A stretch of 64,000 nt of DNA from contig URKQ01000002.1 of assembly GCA_900548455.1 (NCBI GenBank), positions 1-64,000 of the forward strand, read 5' to 3'. Both the position numbers and the translations under genes were made by a program. The notes under the pieces are model-generated. The model did no database searches. It had not been told where the DNA came from and saw only the letters and a program-made list of their open reading frames with translations. The DNA comes from an uncultured Clostridium sp. Its GTDB lineage: Bacteria > Bacillota > Clostridia > Clostridiales > Clostridiaceae. Below, piece by piece: positions 17,163 to 25,385 of this stretch (its first letter is position 1; each line of letters begins with the position of its first letter).

Positions 17163-18386
17163 TTAATTTGCCAATAAAAAAATTAATGCATTACTTAAAG
17201 TCTCTCCCCATGATAAATAATCATGTCCACTGTTAAACTCCTCATATTTTACAATGCATCCATCCTTTTGAGCTAGTATATCCCTCATTTCTTTATTAAC
17301 ATCCCTCATACTTGAATATGGGGGATAGTCCATATTTTCGAGTACACCAACATTAAGAAAAAACTTAGCAGGAAATTTTTCAGCCTCTTCATATTTTTTC
17401 AATATCCAATTAATCTCTTCTTCTTCATTTGGTCTCCAAAAGAAGGAACCTGATTGTGAAAAAACATTTCCAAATATATTGGGATATTTTAGGCCCATAA
17501 AAGCAGAAAATAATCCTCCTAAACTGAAGCCACCAATAATAGTATCTTCTGCCCTATCACTTACATTAAAATTAGTTTTTATCCAATTCATCATCTCTAA
17601 TGCTAAGCAATCTGCAAAAGTTTCATCACATGTTAATTCTTCATTTCTATTTTCTCCACCATCAATTAATATAATAATAATGGGTTGTATAGCACCTTCT
17701 TCAATCAAATTATCAAAGACATTCTTTGCAGAAAGTACATCAAGATATATATCTCCATCAGTTAATACTAGTAATTTATAAACATTATCTGGCGAATAAT
17801 TATAAGGTTTATATACATATATTTTTCGTTTGTCCTTTAATCCTTTAAAATATAAATCATGTGTTTCAAGTGAACCTTTATTAGTTGTATCTCTTTCTAT
17901 TGTCCACTTATATTCCGTAGCTTTCGGCATTTCAAAGTATGATACCATGGATTCTACATTGCCTTCTTCATCCTTAAATATAATCTTATTGTCATTATAT
18001 TTATCATAGCTTATGTTATTGTCTCTTTTTTCCCAATCTTCATCTAATGAATCATTTACTGAAAAGTCATATCTTCCCCTAACATCATTTCTTATAGCAT
18101 AACTTTTATACCATACATTTGTATTTGGAATATTAATAAGCATATTATCTTTATAATCTTTCCAACATGTTGGATGCATAACTATAACATTTTCAGTTTT
18201 TTCATCTCCTTTGTAAATATAAGTAATCAAAGCATTCTCGTCATCACCTTCAATGTTTTCTATTATAGGTGTTCCTGATACCTCAATTTTGTGCCAAAAA
18301 CTTTGTAATGCATCTTCGTTTCCATTTTGTATTTCACTTTGTAGATTCGTTATAGTTTCACTATAAAATTTATTTTTACACATCAT
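17163..18386 (-). CDS. Enterochelin esterase-like alpha/beta hydrolase
   Basis: A cytoplasmic protein of about 407 residues of the Fes/IroE esterase group. The N-terminal half is a beta-rich domain (ENALITYIYKGDEKTENVIV; later YFEMPKATEYKWTIERD). The C-terminal half is an esterase-D fold: VLTDGDIYLD, IIILIDGGENRNEELT, nucleophile Ser in GGFSLGGLFSA, acidic residue in FLNVGVLEN, and catalytic His in NSGHDYLSWGE. The frame extends to 18431 but GGGGG lies five bases before the ATG at 18386, which is taken as start. Known relatives hydrolyse ferric siderophores; no siderophore genes are next to it, so the substrate is open. Confidence 0.8.
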   Translation of the reverse strand: MMCKNKFYSETITNLQSEIQNGNEDALQSFWHKIEVSGTPIIENIEGDDENALITYIYKGDEKTENVIVMHPTCWKDYKDNMLINIPNTNVWYKSYAIRNDVRGRYDFSVNDSLDEDWEKRDNNISYDKYNDNKIIFKDEEGNVESMVSYFEMPKATEYKWTIERDTTNKGSLETHDLYFKGLKDKRKIYVYKPYNYSPDNVYKLLVLTDGDIYLDVLSAKNVFDNLIEEGAIQPIIIILIDGGENRNEELTCDETFADCLALEMMNWIKTNFNVSDRAEDTIIGGFSLGGLFSAFMGLKYPNIFGNVFSQSGSFFWRPNEEEEINWILKKYEEAEKFPAKFFLNVGVLENMDYPPYSSMRDVNKEMRDILAQKDGCIVKYEEFNSGHDYLSWGETLSNALIFLLAN

Positions 18387-18558
18387 TTTTACCCCCTGAA
18401 ATATTACATTCAGCACATAATCAATGCTCAATGTACTTTAAAAACATTTACATGTCCCCAAATAAATATAATATAGTAAAATTATATCATTTTTGTAACT
18501 TTTAATCTATTTTTATTTATACACATCGAAAAAAGTTATAAATAGTTAATTCACACCT

Positions 18559-19317
18559 TCATTTAATAGCAACGGCTTCAAAAGTAATTATCTCTTCAGA
18601 ATTTGATGGATACTGCCCAAATTTATAATCTGAAGAAATCACAATATTCTTAAACCCTATACTTTCAAGTATTAATTTAAATTCCTCTACACCGTACCAC
18701 CGTAATGGAAAATATTCTAATTCTGTTTGTAAAAGTACATCTTTACGCCACTTTTCATATCTGCCATGGGAAATAGTATATTGATTTATATAATCAACCT
18801 CTACAATTTTATTTTCTAATGTAATTATATCTCCATTAGAGCATTCCCACGTTCTAGTAGAAACTGCACCTATTGAAATATCAGTTTGCAAGGATATATC
18901 GAGAATTAGTCTACCTCCGTTAGATAAATGGTTATAAAAATTTTCTAATGCCTTTATTGAATCTGCTCTTTTATGCAATAAAAGGAATGTTCCCGTTGGC
19001 ACTATAATAGCATCATATTTTGTATCTTGTGAAAAAGACTCCATTCTCGCCTGAAAAAGTTTAGGATTTAAACTCCTTGCTTTACAATTAGTTTTACATA
19101 TGTTTAACATATCATTTGAAATATCAAATCCATCAATATTTAACCCTTTTTCCAAAAGAGGAATTAATATACGACCAGTCCCTGTTCCAGGTTCAAGAAT
19201 AGGTCCTTTGCACGACTCTAACCTATTCATATAAAATTCAACATCTCCAAAAGAATGACCTATATGCTTATCCATATCATATACTTCTGAAGACAATCTC
19301 CCATAATAACTTATCAT
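18559..19317 (-). CDS. SAM-dependent methyltransferase
   Basis: Class I methyltransferase of 252 residues. Motif I is ILEPGTGTGRILIPL near residue 40, the acidic SAM contact is in IDGFDISNDMLNIC, and YDAIIVPTGTFLLLH is the post-II region, followed by GGRLILDISLQ. The start at 19317 has a ribosome site (AAAGGTGATAAAAG) just upstream. It stands alone between the esterase and the AraC regulator, both on the same strand. The substrate is not evident; the pattern is nearest to small-molecule methyltransferases of the Methyltransf_25 type. Confidence 0.82.
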   Translation of the reverse strand: MISYYGRLSSEVYDMDKHIGHSFGDVEFYMNRLESCKGPILEPGTGTGRILIPLLEKGLNIDGFDISNDMLNICKTNCKARSLNPKLFQARMESFSQDTKYDAIIVPTGTFLLLHKRADSIKALENFYNHLSNGGRLILDISLQTDISIGAVSTRTWECSNGDIITLENKIVEVDYINQYTISHGRYEKWRKDVLLQTELEYFPLRWYGVEEFKLILESIGFKNIVISSDYKFGQYPSNSEEIITFEAVAIK

Positions 19318-19440
19318 CTTTTATCACCTTTCACTTATATCTCTTGTATATTTTATACACGGACCTAATTTATTTTAAGCTACATTTTACATTTATCTTT
19401 CCTATTAATTATTATTTTCTATGTAAAATAATAATTAATT

Positions 19441-20328
19441 CTACTTTTCTTTTTTAACAGGAATATAAATATCCATTACAGTATCTTCCCTATAATGACA
19501 GCGTTCATCGTAAAATTCAAAGTCAAGTTTACTTTCATCATAAATATATCCACTGTCTTTAAACCAATCTTCAAAAATATATTTCCATGTGTTTGCAATA
19601 ATCTTTGCAAATTCCTTTTGATCTTTATCATCTGTAGTATCAACAGGAGTCGTTGTAAAAACTGCATACTCGGCCTCCGGAACTTCTACCATTACCATAT
19701 CTTCTTCTACCTTTGAAAAATCATCAACAATTACACCCAGAAGATATATTGTATTTCCTTCTTCAGATAATGGCACACATAATCCAACTTCACCATGTCT
19801 AGCTGGATTTAAAATTTTGTACATTTTACTTTCTAAATTCTCGCCATTATAATTGCTCCAAAATGATGCAATATCTCTTGTGTACGTTCCCCCAGTAATG
19901 TTAGTTTTTATTCCATAGCCAGCAACCTTAAATGCGGGCCTCTTCACAATAACAGGATTCATAATATAACCTCCAACTTCAAATGTTATTTTTGAATCAA
20001 CATATCCAGCCATCCTCATCATATACTGTGTGGGACTATAACCAAATGCTTTACGAAAAGCTTTGACAAATCCACTGTGTGTTTCAAATCCATAATCCAA
20101 AGCAATATCAATAATTTTTCTACCTTTTAATAATTCTGACGCTGCTAAAGATAGCTTACGTCCTCGAATATATTCCATAACAGATACACCCATACATAAA
20201 CTAAAAACTCTACAAAAATGATAGAGAGAGTATCCTGATTGATTAGCAACTTCTTCAATAGTAATATTTTCTTTGATATGTTCTTCAATGAATTTAATAC
20301 ACTTTTCAATATCTTTCCTATAATTCAA
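19441..20328 (-). CDS. AraC-family regulator with GyrI-like effector domain, TTG start
   Basis: A 295-residue transcription regulator. The N-terminus carries two helix-turn-helix motifs (IEEVANQSGYSLYHFCRVFS and IIDIALDYGFETHSGFVKAF followed by FGYSPTQYM). From about residue 120 a GyrI-like (Rob/SoxS type) domain follows with VAGYGIKTNI, EVPEAEYAVFTTT and DIYIPVKKEK, which typically binds small hydrophobic or cationic ligands. The likely start is TTG at 20328, nine bases after AGGTGG. It may control the methyltransferase downstream or a distant efflux pump; no clear target is adjacent. Confidence 0.88.
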   Translation of the reverse strand: MNYRKDIEKCIKFIEEHIKENITIEEVANQSGYSLYHFCRVFSLCMGVSVMEYIRGRKLSLAASELLKGRKIIDIALDYGFETHSGFVKAFRKAFGYSPTQYMMRMAGYVDSKITFEVGGYIMNPVIVKRPAFKVAGYGIKTNITGGTYTRDIASFWSNYNGENLESKMYKILNPARHGEVGLCVPLSEEGNTIYLLGVIVDDFSKVEEDMVMVEVPEAEYAVFTTTPVDTTDDKDQKEFAKIIANTWKYIFEDWFKDSGYIYDESKLDFEFYDERCHYREDTVMDIYIPVKKEK

Positions 20329-20462
20329 TATTCAATTCCACCTAACCTTCCCTCGTACGATAGTTTTATTATAACAACAACACTTAAAATAAACTGTTCC
20401 TGTTTTGCTAAATATGCAAGCAAAAAATATTAGACATATTTAACCTCCATGCTATTAAAATA

Positions 20463-20505
20463 AAATACCCAGTAGGAATATTGATAATTTTCCTACTGGG
20501 TATTT
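20463..20505 (-). terminator. Strong hairpin terminator at the end of the AAA+ operon
   Basis: A 16-bp perfect stem, AAATACCCAGTAGGAA with TTCCTACTGGGTATTT, followed on the minus strand by TATTTTA. It lies about 110 bp after the AAA+ gene and may also insulate the AraC gene. Confidence 0.75.
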
Positions 20506-20615
20506 TATTTGATGTCCACCTACTGTAAACCAGTTATAATATTTCAAATCTATGAATCAACACAGAAGCCTCGTCTATAATTTTTTCCTATCAAATATAA
20601 TAAACCTAGATATTT

Positions 20616-21722
20616 CTAATTCAAAACTTCAAAATCTCTATCTGTAATTATAGACAAATCATCTCTGGACACATTAGCTATGTTTATTACTCTTCTAGCA
20701 TGATTCATAACTAAGTCATCATATATATTACGCACCAAACGACCATTTGCAAAGTTTTCATTTTTTTTACTTACCTTGCTTTCAAAAAAGGCTTTTACAC
20801 TTTTCCTAACTTCTTTACTTAATCGATAGTCATTCTTTTTGCACATACTTACCAAGATTTCTTCTAGTTCTTCAGCCTGATAATCTTCAAATTCAATGAA
20901 TGTATTAAATCTTGATTTTAGCCCTGGATTGGATTCAAAAAACTTATTCATTGGTTCTGTATAACCAGCAACAATAACAACTAAATCATCTCTATAATCT
21001 TCTAATGCTTTAGTGAGTTCCGTTAGGCACTCTCTTCCATATGAATCACTATGATCATTTTCAGTAATACTATAAGCCTCATCAATAAATAATACTCCGC
21101 CTTTAGCTTGTTCGATAACCTTTTTCACTTTAAGTGCAGTTTGTCCTTGATATCCGGCAATCAAATCAGTTCTGGACACCTCAACAAAATGCCCTTTTGA
21201 AAGCAATCCAATTTGTTTATATATGTACCCAACAATACGAGCAACAGTAGTCTTGCCAGTTCCAGGATTTCCAGTAAAGGCCAAGTGCAATGTGTTCTTT
21301 GATGAATACAGATTATTTTCTCTGCGAAGTTTTTGAACCTTCTGATATGCAATCAAGTCATTAACTTTTGCTTTAACATTTTCAAGACCAACTAGTGCAT
21401 TTAACTCTTCTAACAATTCCGATAGAGAACGCTTATCTTCATACTCTTTATTTTGTTTTTCTTTATTACAGATTTCAAGTAGTCTCCCGTATCCATAGTA
21501 GCTAATTACACTGTTTTTTAGTAATGCAGCAACTTGCTTGATTTCTTTTGAGTAAGTACTCGAATCTGAAATGTCTGAAATACGCTTCAATAACGCAATT
21601 GTAGAATTATCATTGCCTTCATTAACAATAGAATTGGCAATTTTTGATATCTCTCCACAAGCATCTGTTAATGCATCTAGTTTCGAGGCTATATTTGTTA
21701 GTGCTTTTTTATATTTTTCCAT
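20616..21722 (-). CDS. CbbX/SpoVK-type AAA+ ATPase
   Basis: AAA+ protein of about 368 residues. A helical N-terminal region (1-110) is followed by a complete AAA module: LVGLENVKAKV, Walker A GNPGTGKTT near 153, pore loop GYQGQTALKV, Walker B GGVLFIDEAYSI near 213, sensor 1 in VVIVAGYTEPMN, arginine finger in NPGLKSRF and sensor 2 in NGRLVRNIYD. It belongs with CbbX, SpoVK and EccA, which remodel or pull on partner proteins. The ATG overlaps the stop of the coiled-coil gene (TGATG), so it is the last, coupled gene of a four-gene operon. Presumed clients are the co-encoded membrane proteins. Confidence 0.88.
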   Translation of the reverse strand: MEKYKKALTNIASKLDALTDACGEISKIANSIVNEGNDNSTIALLKRISDISDSSTYSKEIKQVAALLKNSVISYYGYGRLLEICNKEKQNKEYEDKRSLSELLEELNALVGLENVKAKVNDLIAYQKVQKLRRENNLYSSKNTLHLAFTGNPGTGKTTVARIVGYIYKQIGLLSKGHFVEVSRTDLIAGYQGQTALKVKKVIEQAKGGVLFIDEAYSITENDHSDSYGRECLTELTKALEDYRDDLVVIVAGYTEPMNKFFESNPGLKSRFNTFIEFEDYQAEELEEILVSMCKKNDYRLSKEVRKSVKAFFESKVSKKNENFANGRLVRNIYDDLVMNHARRVINIANVSRDDLSIITDRDFEVLN

Positions 21723-23110
21723 CAAATAACCCCAGCCAATAAAAGTATCAGTTCTACAACAGCAAGACTTAAAGACCCTCCGGCAATGAGATAAGCATAC
21801 TTAAGTTTTTTCTCCAAATTTGCAAGGGAAATATCCACATTATTGTTGCCATCTTCAATTTTCTTATCTGTATCAACAGTCTTTTGCTGTAATGCAGCAA
21901 TAGTTTCATTTACGTTTGCCAAATCTTCCTTCAATACACCAATATTTTCTTTATGTTCAGTACATTCGTTAGATATGGAAGAAATACTGTTCTGTTGTTC
22001 TTGAATGTTTTTATTAATGTCCAGAACACCATTAAACAGCTTTTCAGTATCTGCACTAAACTTTGCTTTGGATTCTGCCAAATCATCGTTTATAGAATTT
22101 CCTTGTTCCCACATATAATCCAAATCAAAAATATGTTTGATGCCCTCAATTTTACTTCTGAACAATTCCAATTCAGAGATAGACCCTTTATGCTCAGCAC
22201 TTTCCGCAAAAAGCGAGTCTAACTCACTCTGATGCTTTTGAATTATCTCTTGAAGTTTGACATCTATTTCATATAAATCTGCCCACATCGTATCCACATC
22301 GTTCAAATGTTGAATACTTTTGATACTTTCAATATCATTCGATAGATTTGAAATAATCGTTATTTGCTTATCCAATAACTCTGTTGTATCCTTAATTTTT
22401 TTCGATAGGTCGGAAAAATATTTCCTGAATGATTCTGCCTCTTCACGAAGTTTGATGATGTCTTTATTTACCAGATCAGACAAGGCCTTGTTTTGATTAT
22501 TTGCTGCCACAATGTCAGCAGTGGTTTTCTTTGATAGTTTAGAAATACTGTCTGATACTATTTGGATATCATTACGAATAGTTTTGCAATCTGACCATAT
22601 TTTATCTATATCTGTAAGATGCTCATACTTGTCTAATTTTTCTTTAAAGTTTTTTAAAGCAGTAACGACTTTAGATATGTTAGCAACATTCTTTTCTATT
22701 TCTGTTTGATGAGCATCCAGTTTGCCTTGCTGATTTGCAAGCTTTTCATTGTGCTGTTTAAGCGTACCTTGCTGCACTCTAACATCATTACTAGTCTTCT
22801 CTATAGCTTTAACGTTGGCAACGATACTTGTGATGTAGTCCTTATCAAGTGCATTAAGAGCATTGTATACTTCTCTAAATTCCTTAATTACCTTATTGTT
22901 TGTTGTGTTAACAGCGATAAGATGCTCTTGAATAGTTTCTAATCTGCTATTCAACTCATATCCGGTTACTTTATGGTCACCTAGTCCCAAAAAACCACCG
23001 TCTGTTCGAACCTTATTAATTTCAAGTTCAGCTTCAGTTTTTTGAGAAAACTCTTTTAGTCGATTTTTTGCTAAATCAAAATTATGTCTTTTTATTGCTA
23101 TCTCATTCAC
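21722..23110 (-). CDS. Tail-anchored coiled-coil protein, unknown function
   Basis: A 462-residue protein, almost all predicted coiled coil between residues 55 and 430, with one C-terminal membrane segment at about 438-461 and virtually no residues after it, hence tail-anchored facing the cytoplasm. A motif H-[LI]-x-D-[IVL]-D-x-[IM]-W occurs three times (Trp172, Trp276, Trp334), each followed by a Ile/Asp-rich helix, suggesting repeated structural units. The N-terminus contains a glycine-rich GGFLGLGDHKVTG. The start is GTG at 23110 after AGGGG. It lies 11 bp after the small membrane protein gene and overlaps the AAA+ gene. I do not recognise the family. Confidence 0.75.
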   Translation of the reverse strand: MNEIAIKRHNFDLAKNRLKEFSQKTEAELEINKVRTDGGFLGLGDHKVTGYELNSRLETIQEHLIAVNTTNNKVIKEFREVYNALNALDKDYITSIVANVKAIEKTSNDVRVQQGTLKQHNEKLANQQGKLDAHQTEIEKNVANISKVVTALKNFKEKLDKYEHLTDIDKIWSDCKTIRNDIQIVSDSISKLSKKTTADIVAANNQNKALSDLVNKDIIKLREEAESFRKYFSDLSKKIKDTTELLDKQITIISNLSNDIESIKSIQHLNDVDTMWADLYEIDVKLQEIIQKHQSELDSLFAESAEHKGSISELELFRSKIEGIKHIFDLDYMWEQGNSINDDLAESKAKFSADTEKLFNGVLDINKNIQEQQNSISSISNECTEHKENIGVLKEDLANVNETIAALQQKTVDTDKKIEDGNNNVDISLANLEKKLKYAYLIAGGSLSLAVVELILLLAGVI

Positions 23111-23121
23111 TATCTACACCC

Positions 23122-23520
23122 CTATTTCAATAAATCATCTAATTCGTCTGAGATTGAGTCTAACTCCTTCATAACTGCAGCAGACTCATTATCAATAACG
23201 ATATTTTCAGTTTTCTCCTCAGGTACAATTGGTTCTATCTCACTAAAAATATTCTTAAATGCATCGGACATTATCTCAGCAGCCTCTGAATGTCTTTCGT
23301 GAACTGACTGCGCTCTTTCACACTTAGCTTGATACATTTCTTCCACTACATTAGTTTCACTGCTAGGTTCTTCTTCAGTAGTGTTAATATTAGAATCAAG
23401 GTCCATTTTATTAGCATCAGACTTGGAAACACCCTTATCTGATTTTTCTTTTTTACAAAGCAAATAAACAGCACCTCCTGCTATTCCTATTAAGGACGCA
23501 TAAATGAGCATTTTTTTCAT
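23122..23520 (-). CDS. Small single-pass membrane protein sharing a tail with the 569-aa protein
   Basis: A 132-residue protein with one N-terminal membrane helix (about 3-21), a polar acidic linker and a C-terminal helical region. Residues 75-91 (ERHSEAAEIMSDAFKNI) match residues 511-526 of the upstream 569-residue protein with identical spacing, and both proteins end in a D[EL]LDDL-type acidic stretch. A very good ribosome site (AGGAGGG) lies seven bases before the ATG. It lies 13 bp after the larger gene. It looks like a reduced partner or paralogue that shares a docking tail; the function is unknown. Confidence 0.75.
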   Translation of the reverse strand: MKKMLIYASLIGIAGGAVYLLCKKEKSDKGVSKSDANKMDLDSNINTTEEEPSSETNVVEEMYQAKCERAQSVHERHSEAAEIMSDAFKNIFSEIEPIVPEEKTENIVIDNESAAVMKELDSISDELDDLLK

Positions 23521-23533
23521 CGTGATACCCTCC

Positions 23534-25243
23534 TTACATCAAACTAGCAATAAGGTCATCTAAATCATCACTAGTCTTGTCAATTTCTGTCTTAGTTTTT
23601 ACATCTTCTCCATCTATTACATACGCAACATCCTCACAAGAAAAATCTTCTACAAAATCTTCCATGATGTTGCCGAATGCATCTTTCATTATTGCACCCG
23701 CCTCCTGATGCCTTCTTGAAATGTTAGCTTGTGCATTTTCTTTATCTCTTTCAAGCAGGGCTTCGCTTACAATTTGAATTTGATGCTGTTTAGCAATAAT
23801 CTGGTTTCCCTTTTCTATTGTAGCCGCTTGTGCATCTGATTTTTGCTTTTTGGCAATGAACTTATCAATAAGGTTGATGATAATAGCACCAATAAGTCCA
23901 CTCACTAAGCTTGCCAGAAACATACCTATTACATTTGCCAAAGAACCTAACAAGGGTAATTCTATCTGCATTCCTGGTACTGATAATAGAAGTTTCTCAA
24001 ACAATTCTCCAAGGAAAATCGCACCACCTGCAACTAAACCCACTGTAGTTATTTTACCAACTTGGGCTACCTTAATGCTGAAAGGCTTATTCTTATTTTC
24101 CTTATCATTAAGGTACCGTACAGCTCCCATTACCGATGAAACACCTTGTTTAATGAGACTAGCCAGTTTCTTGAATATACTTACGATAGGACCAAAAATT
24201 TCAGTCACTATGGTGCCAACAACACTAGACGCCCCTATGTGCAAAACACTGGATATCTTCTGAAAAAACGACTTAATTGCTTTTTTCATTTCTTCTAAGA
24301 AGCTTTTAAATGATTTAGCCTGACTCTTTAAGAATCTCACAAAACCATTCATCACTTCCTTAAGTAATGAAAATAATGCGGATACTGCCATTGCTTTCAA
24401 TGCATCTTTACCTGCTTTTTTAGCAGTTTGTTTGACAGCTCCTTTTGCAATATCCTTATTGATAGCTTTTCTTGCCTCGGCATCTGCCTTCATCATCAAA
24501 TCATCATCTGCATCTAGTTTATTTTGCAAACGTTTGTCTGCCTCTTCCTTTGCTAGCCTTTTTTCAACTTCAGACATATTGGACTCATCTATCTTTTTCT
24601 TGGCACGTTCATTTTGTGCAATTAAATCCTTTTCTCTTTGTTCTCGCTTTTCAACATACTCTTTATTTGATTTTTCTTTGATGCTCCTGTTCAACGAATC
24701 ATTGACTGCCTTCATATTCTCATCTTTATTAGCGAGTTCAGCGGACTCCAACCCTGCTTGTTTTCTTCGCTTATTCTCGAATATTTCTTTTCTTTTTACT
24801 ACGTGCTCAACATCAAAACTTTCTCCCGGCTTTAGGTGATTTCCTGTGTAATCATCCTTGAGTGTTCCTTCCGCTTGTTTTCTTTTCATTTCCTCACGAG
24901 TATCTTTATATTTTTTGTCACTAAGAATTTTAGCGCCTTCTTTTTTGTTATACTCGCTAGATTCATACGGGTGTTTTCTATCATATTCTTGAATTAATGT
25001 TTCGTTCGTCATATCTAGTCCAATCTGATTGCCGAACTGTTTCCAAACTTCATCGAGTATTACCTTTCCCAATGCATCAGGATTTCCTATTTTTTCTTTT
25101 TCATCTGCCAAAAATTCCAAATCAGCAAGTTCTTCTTCTAATTGGCTTTGAAGTTTCTCTTCCAACTCATCGAAGTCAAAAGAGTCCGCTACAGCCTCGC
25201 TAAGCCCCTGGTTTTCATCAAGAAAAGCATTTTCCTTTGCCAT
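23534..25243 (-). CDS. Membrane protein with HNH-like N-terminal domain, unknown function
   Basis: A 569-residue protein, first gene of the AAA+ operon. Residues 131-190 resemble an HNH/endonuclease VII-type fold: DYTGNHLKPG, then FDVEHVVKRKEIF with Asp144 and His147, ELANKDEN with Asn172, and SLNRS at 183-187. A charged coiled coil (about 190-270) follows, then amphipathic and membrane segments at about 338-356, 397-412 and 430-460, and a cytoplasmic tail with RRHQEAGAIMKDAFGNI shared with the 132-residue protein. If the HNH reading is right, it is a membrane-tethered nuclease-like effector. Zn-finger cysteines of many HNH proteins are absent. Confidence 0.72.
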   Translation of the reverse strand: MAKENAFLDENQGLSEAVADSFDFDELEEKLQSQLEEELADLEFLADEKEKIGNPDALGKVILDEVWKQFGNQIGLDMTNETLIQEYDRKHPYESSEYNKKEGAKILSDKKYKDTREEMKRKQAEGTLKDDYTGNHLKPGESFDVEHVVKRKEIFENKRRKQAGLESAELANKDENMKAVNDSLNRSIKEKSNKEYVEKREQREKDLIAQNERAKKKIDESNMSEVEKRLAKEEADKRLQNKLDADDDLMMKADAEARKAINKDIAKGAVKQTAKKAGKDALKAMAVSALFSLLKEVMNGFVRFLKSQAKSFKSFLEEMKKAIKSFFQKISSVLHIGASSVVGTIVTEIFGPIVSIFKKLASLIKQGVSSVMGAVRYLNDKENKNKPFSIKVAQVGKITTVGLVAGGAIFLGELFEKLLLSVPGMQIELPLLGSLANVIGMFLASLVSGLIGAIIINLIDKFIAKKQKSDAQAATIEKGNQIIAKQHQIQIVSEALLERDKENAQANISRRHQEAGAIMKDAFGNIMEDFVEDFSCEDVAYVIDGEDVKTKTEIDKTSDDLDDLIASLM

Positions 25244-25296
25244 AATATATCTATCCTTTCAGCACAAGTTTTTTTATCTCTGTATAATTATGTTTT

Positions 25297-25329
25297 ATTA
25301 TACTCAAACACTAGGACACACACCTGTCC
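25297..25329 (-). promoter_or_regulatory. Promoter region of the AAA+ operon with GGACA-N6-TGTCC palindrome
   Basis: A perfect TATAAT (minus strand, 25302-25297) lies about 50 bp before the first gene. Where a -35 box should be there is no TTGACA; instead the inverted repeat GGACA (25314-25318), six bases, TGTCC (25325-25329) occupies the site. A regulator bound here, plausibly the adjacent WYL protein, could control the promoter. A related half-site GGACACA is upstream of the WYL gene start near 26352. Confidence 0.55.
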
Positions 25330-25385
25330 CATATAATATTTCTATAAAACCTTAATTCTATTAATTTGTGTACATAATTATCCAC

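Noticed and set aside
23850..24839. Plus-strand ORFs of 135-137 codons opposite the 569-residue protein gene
   Set aside because: They are antisense shadows with Ser/Leu/Phe-rich composition and no ribosome sites.
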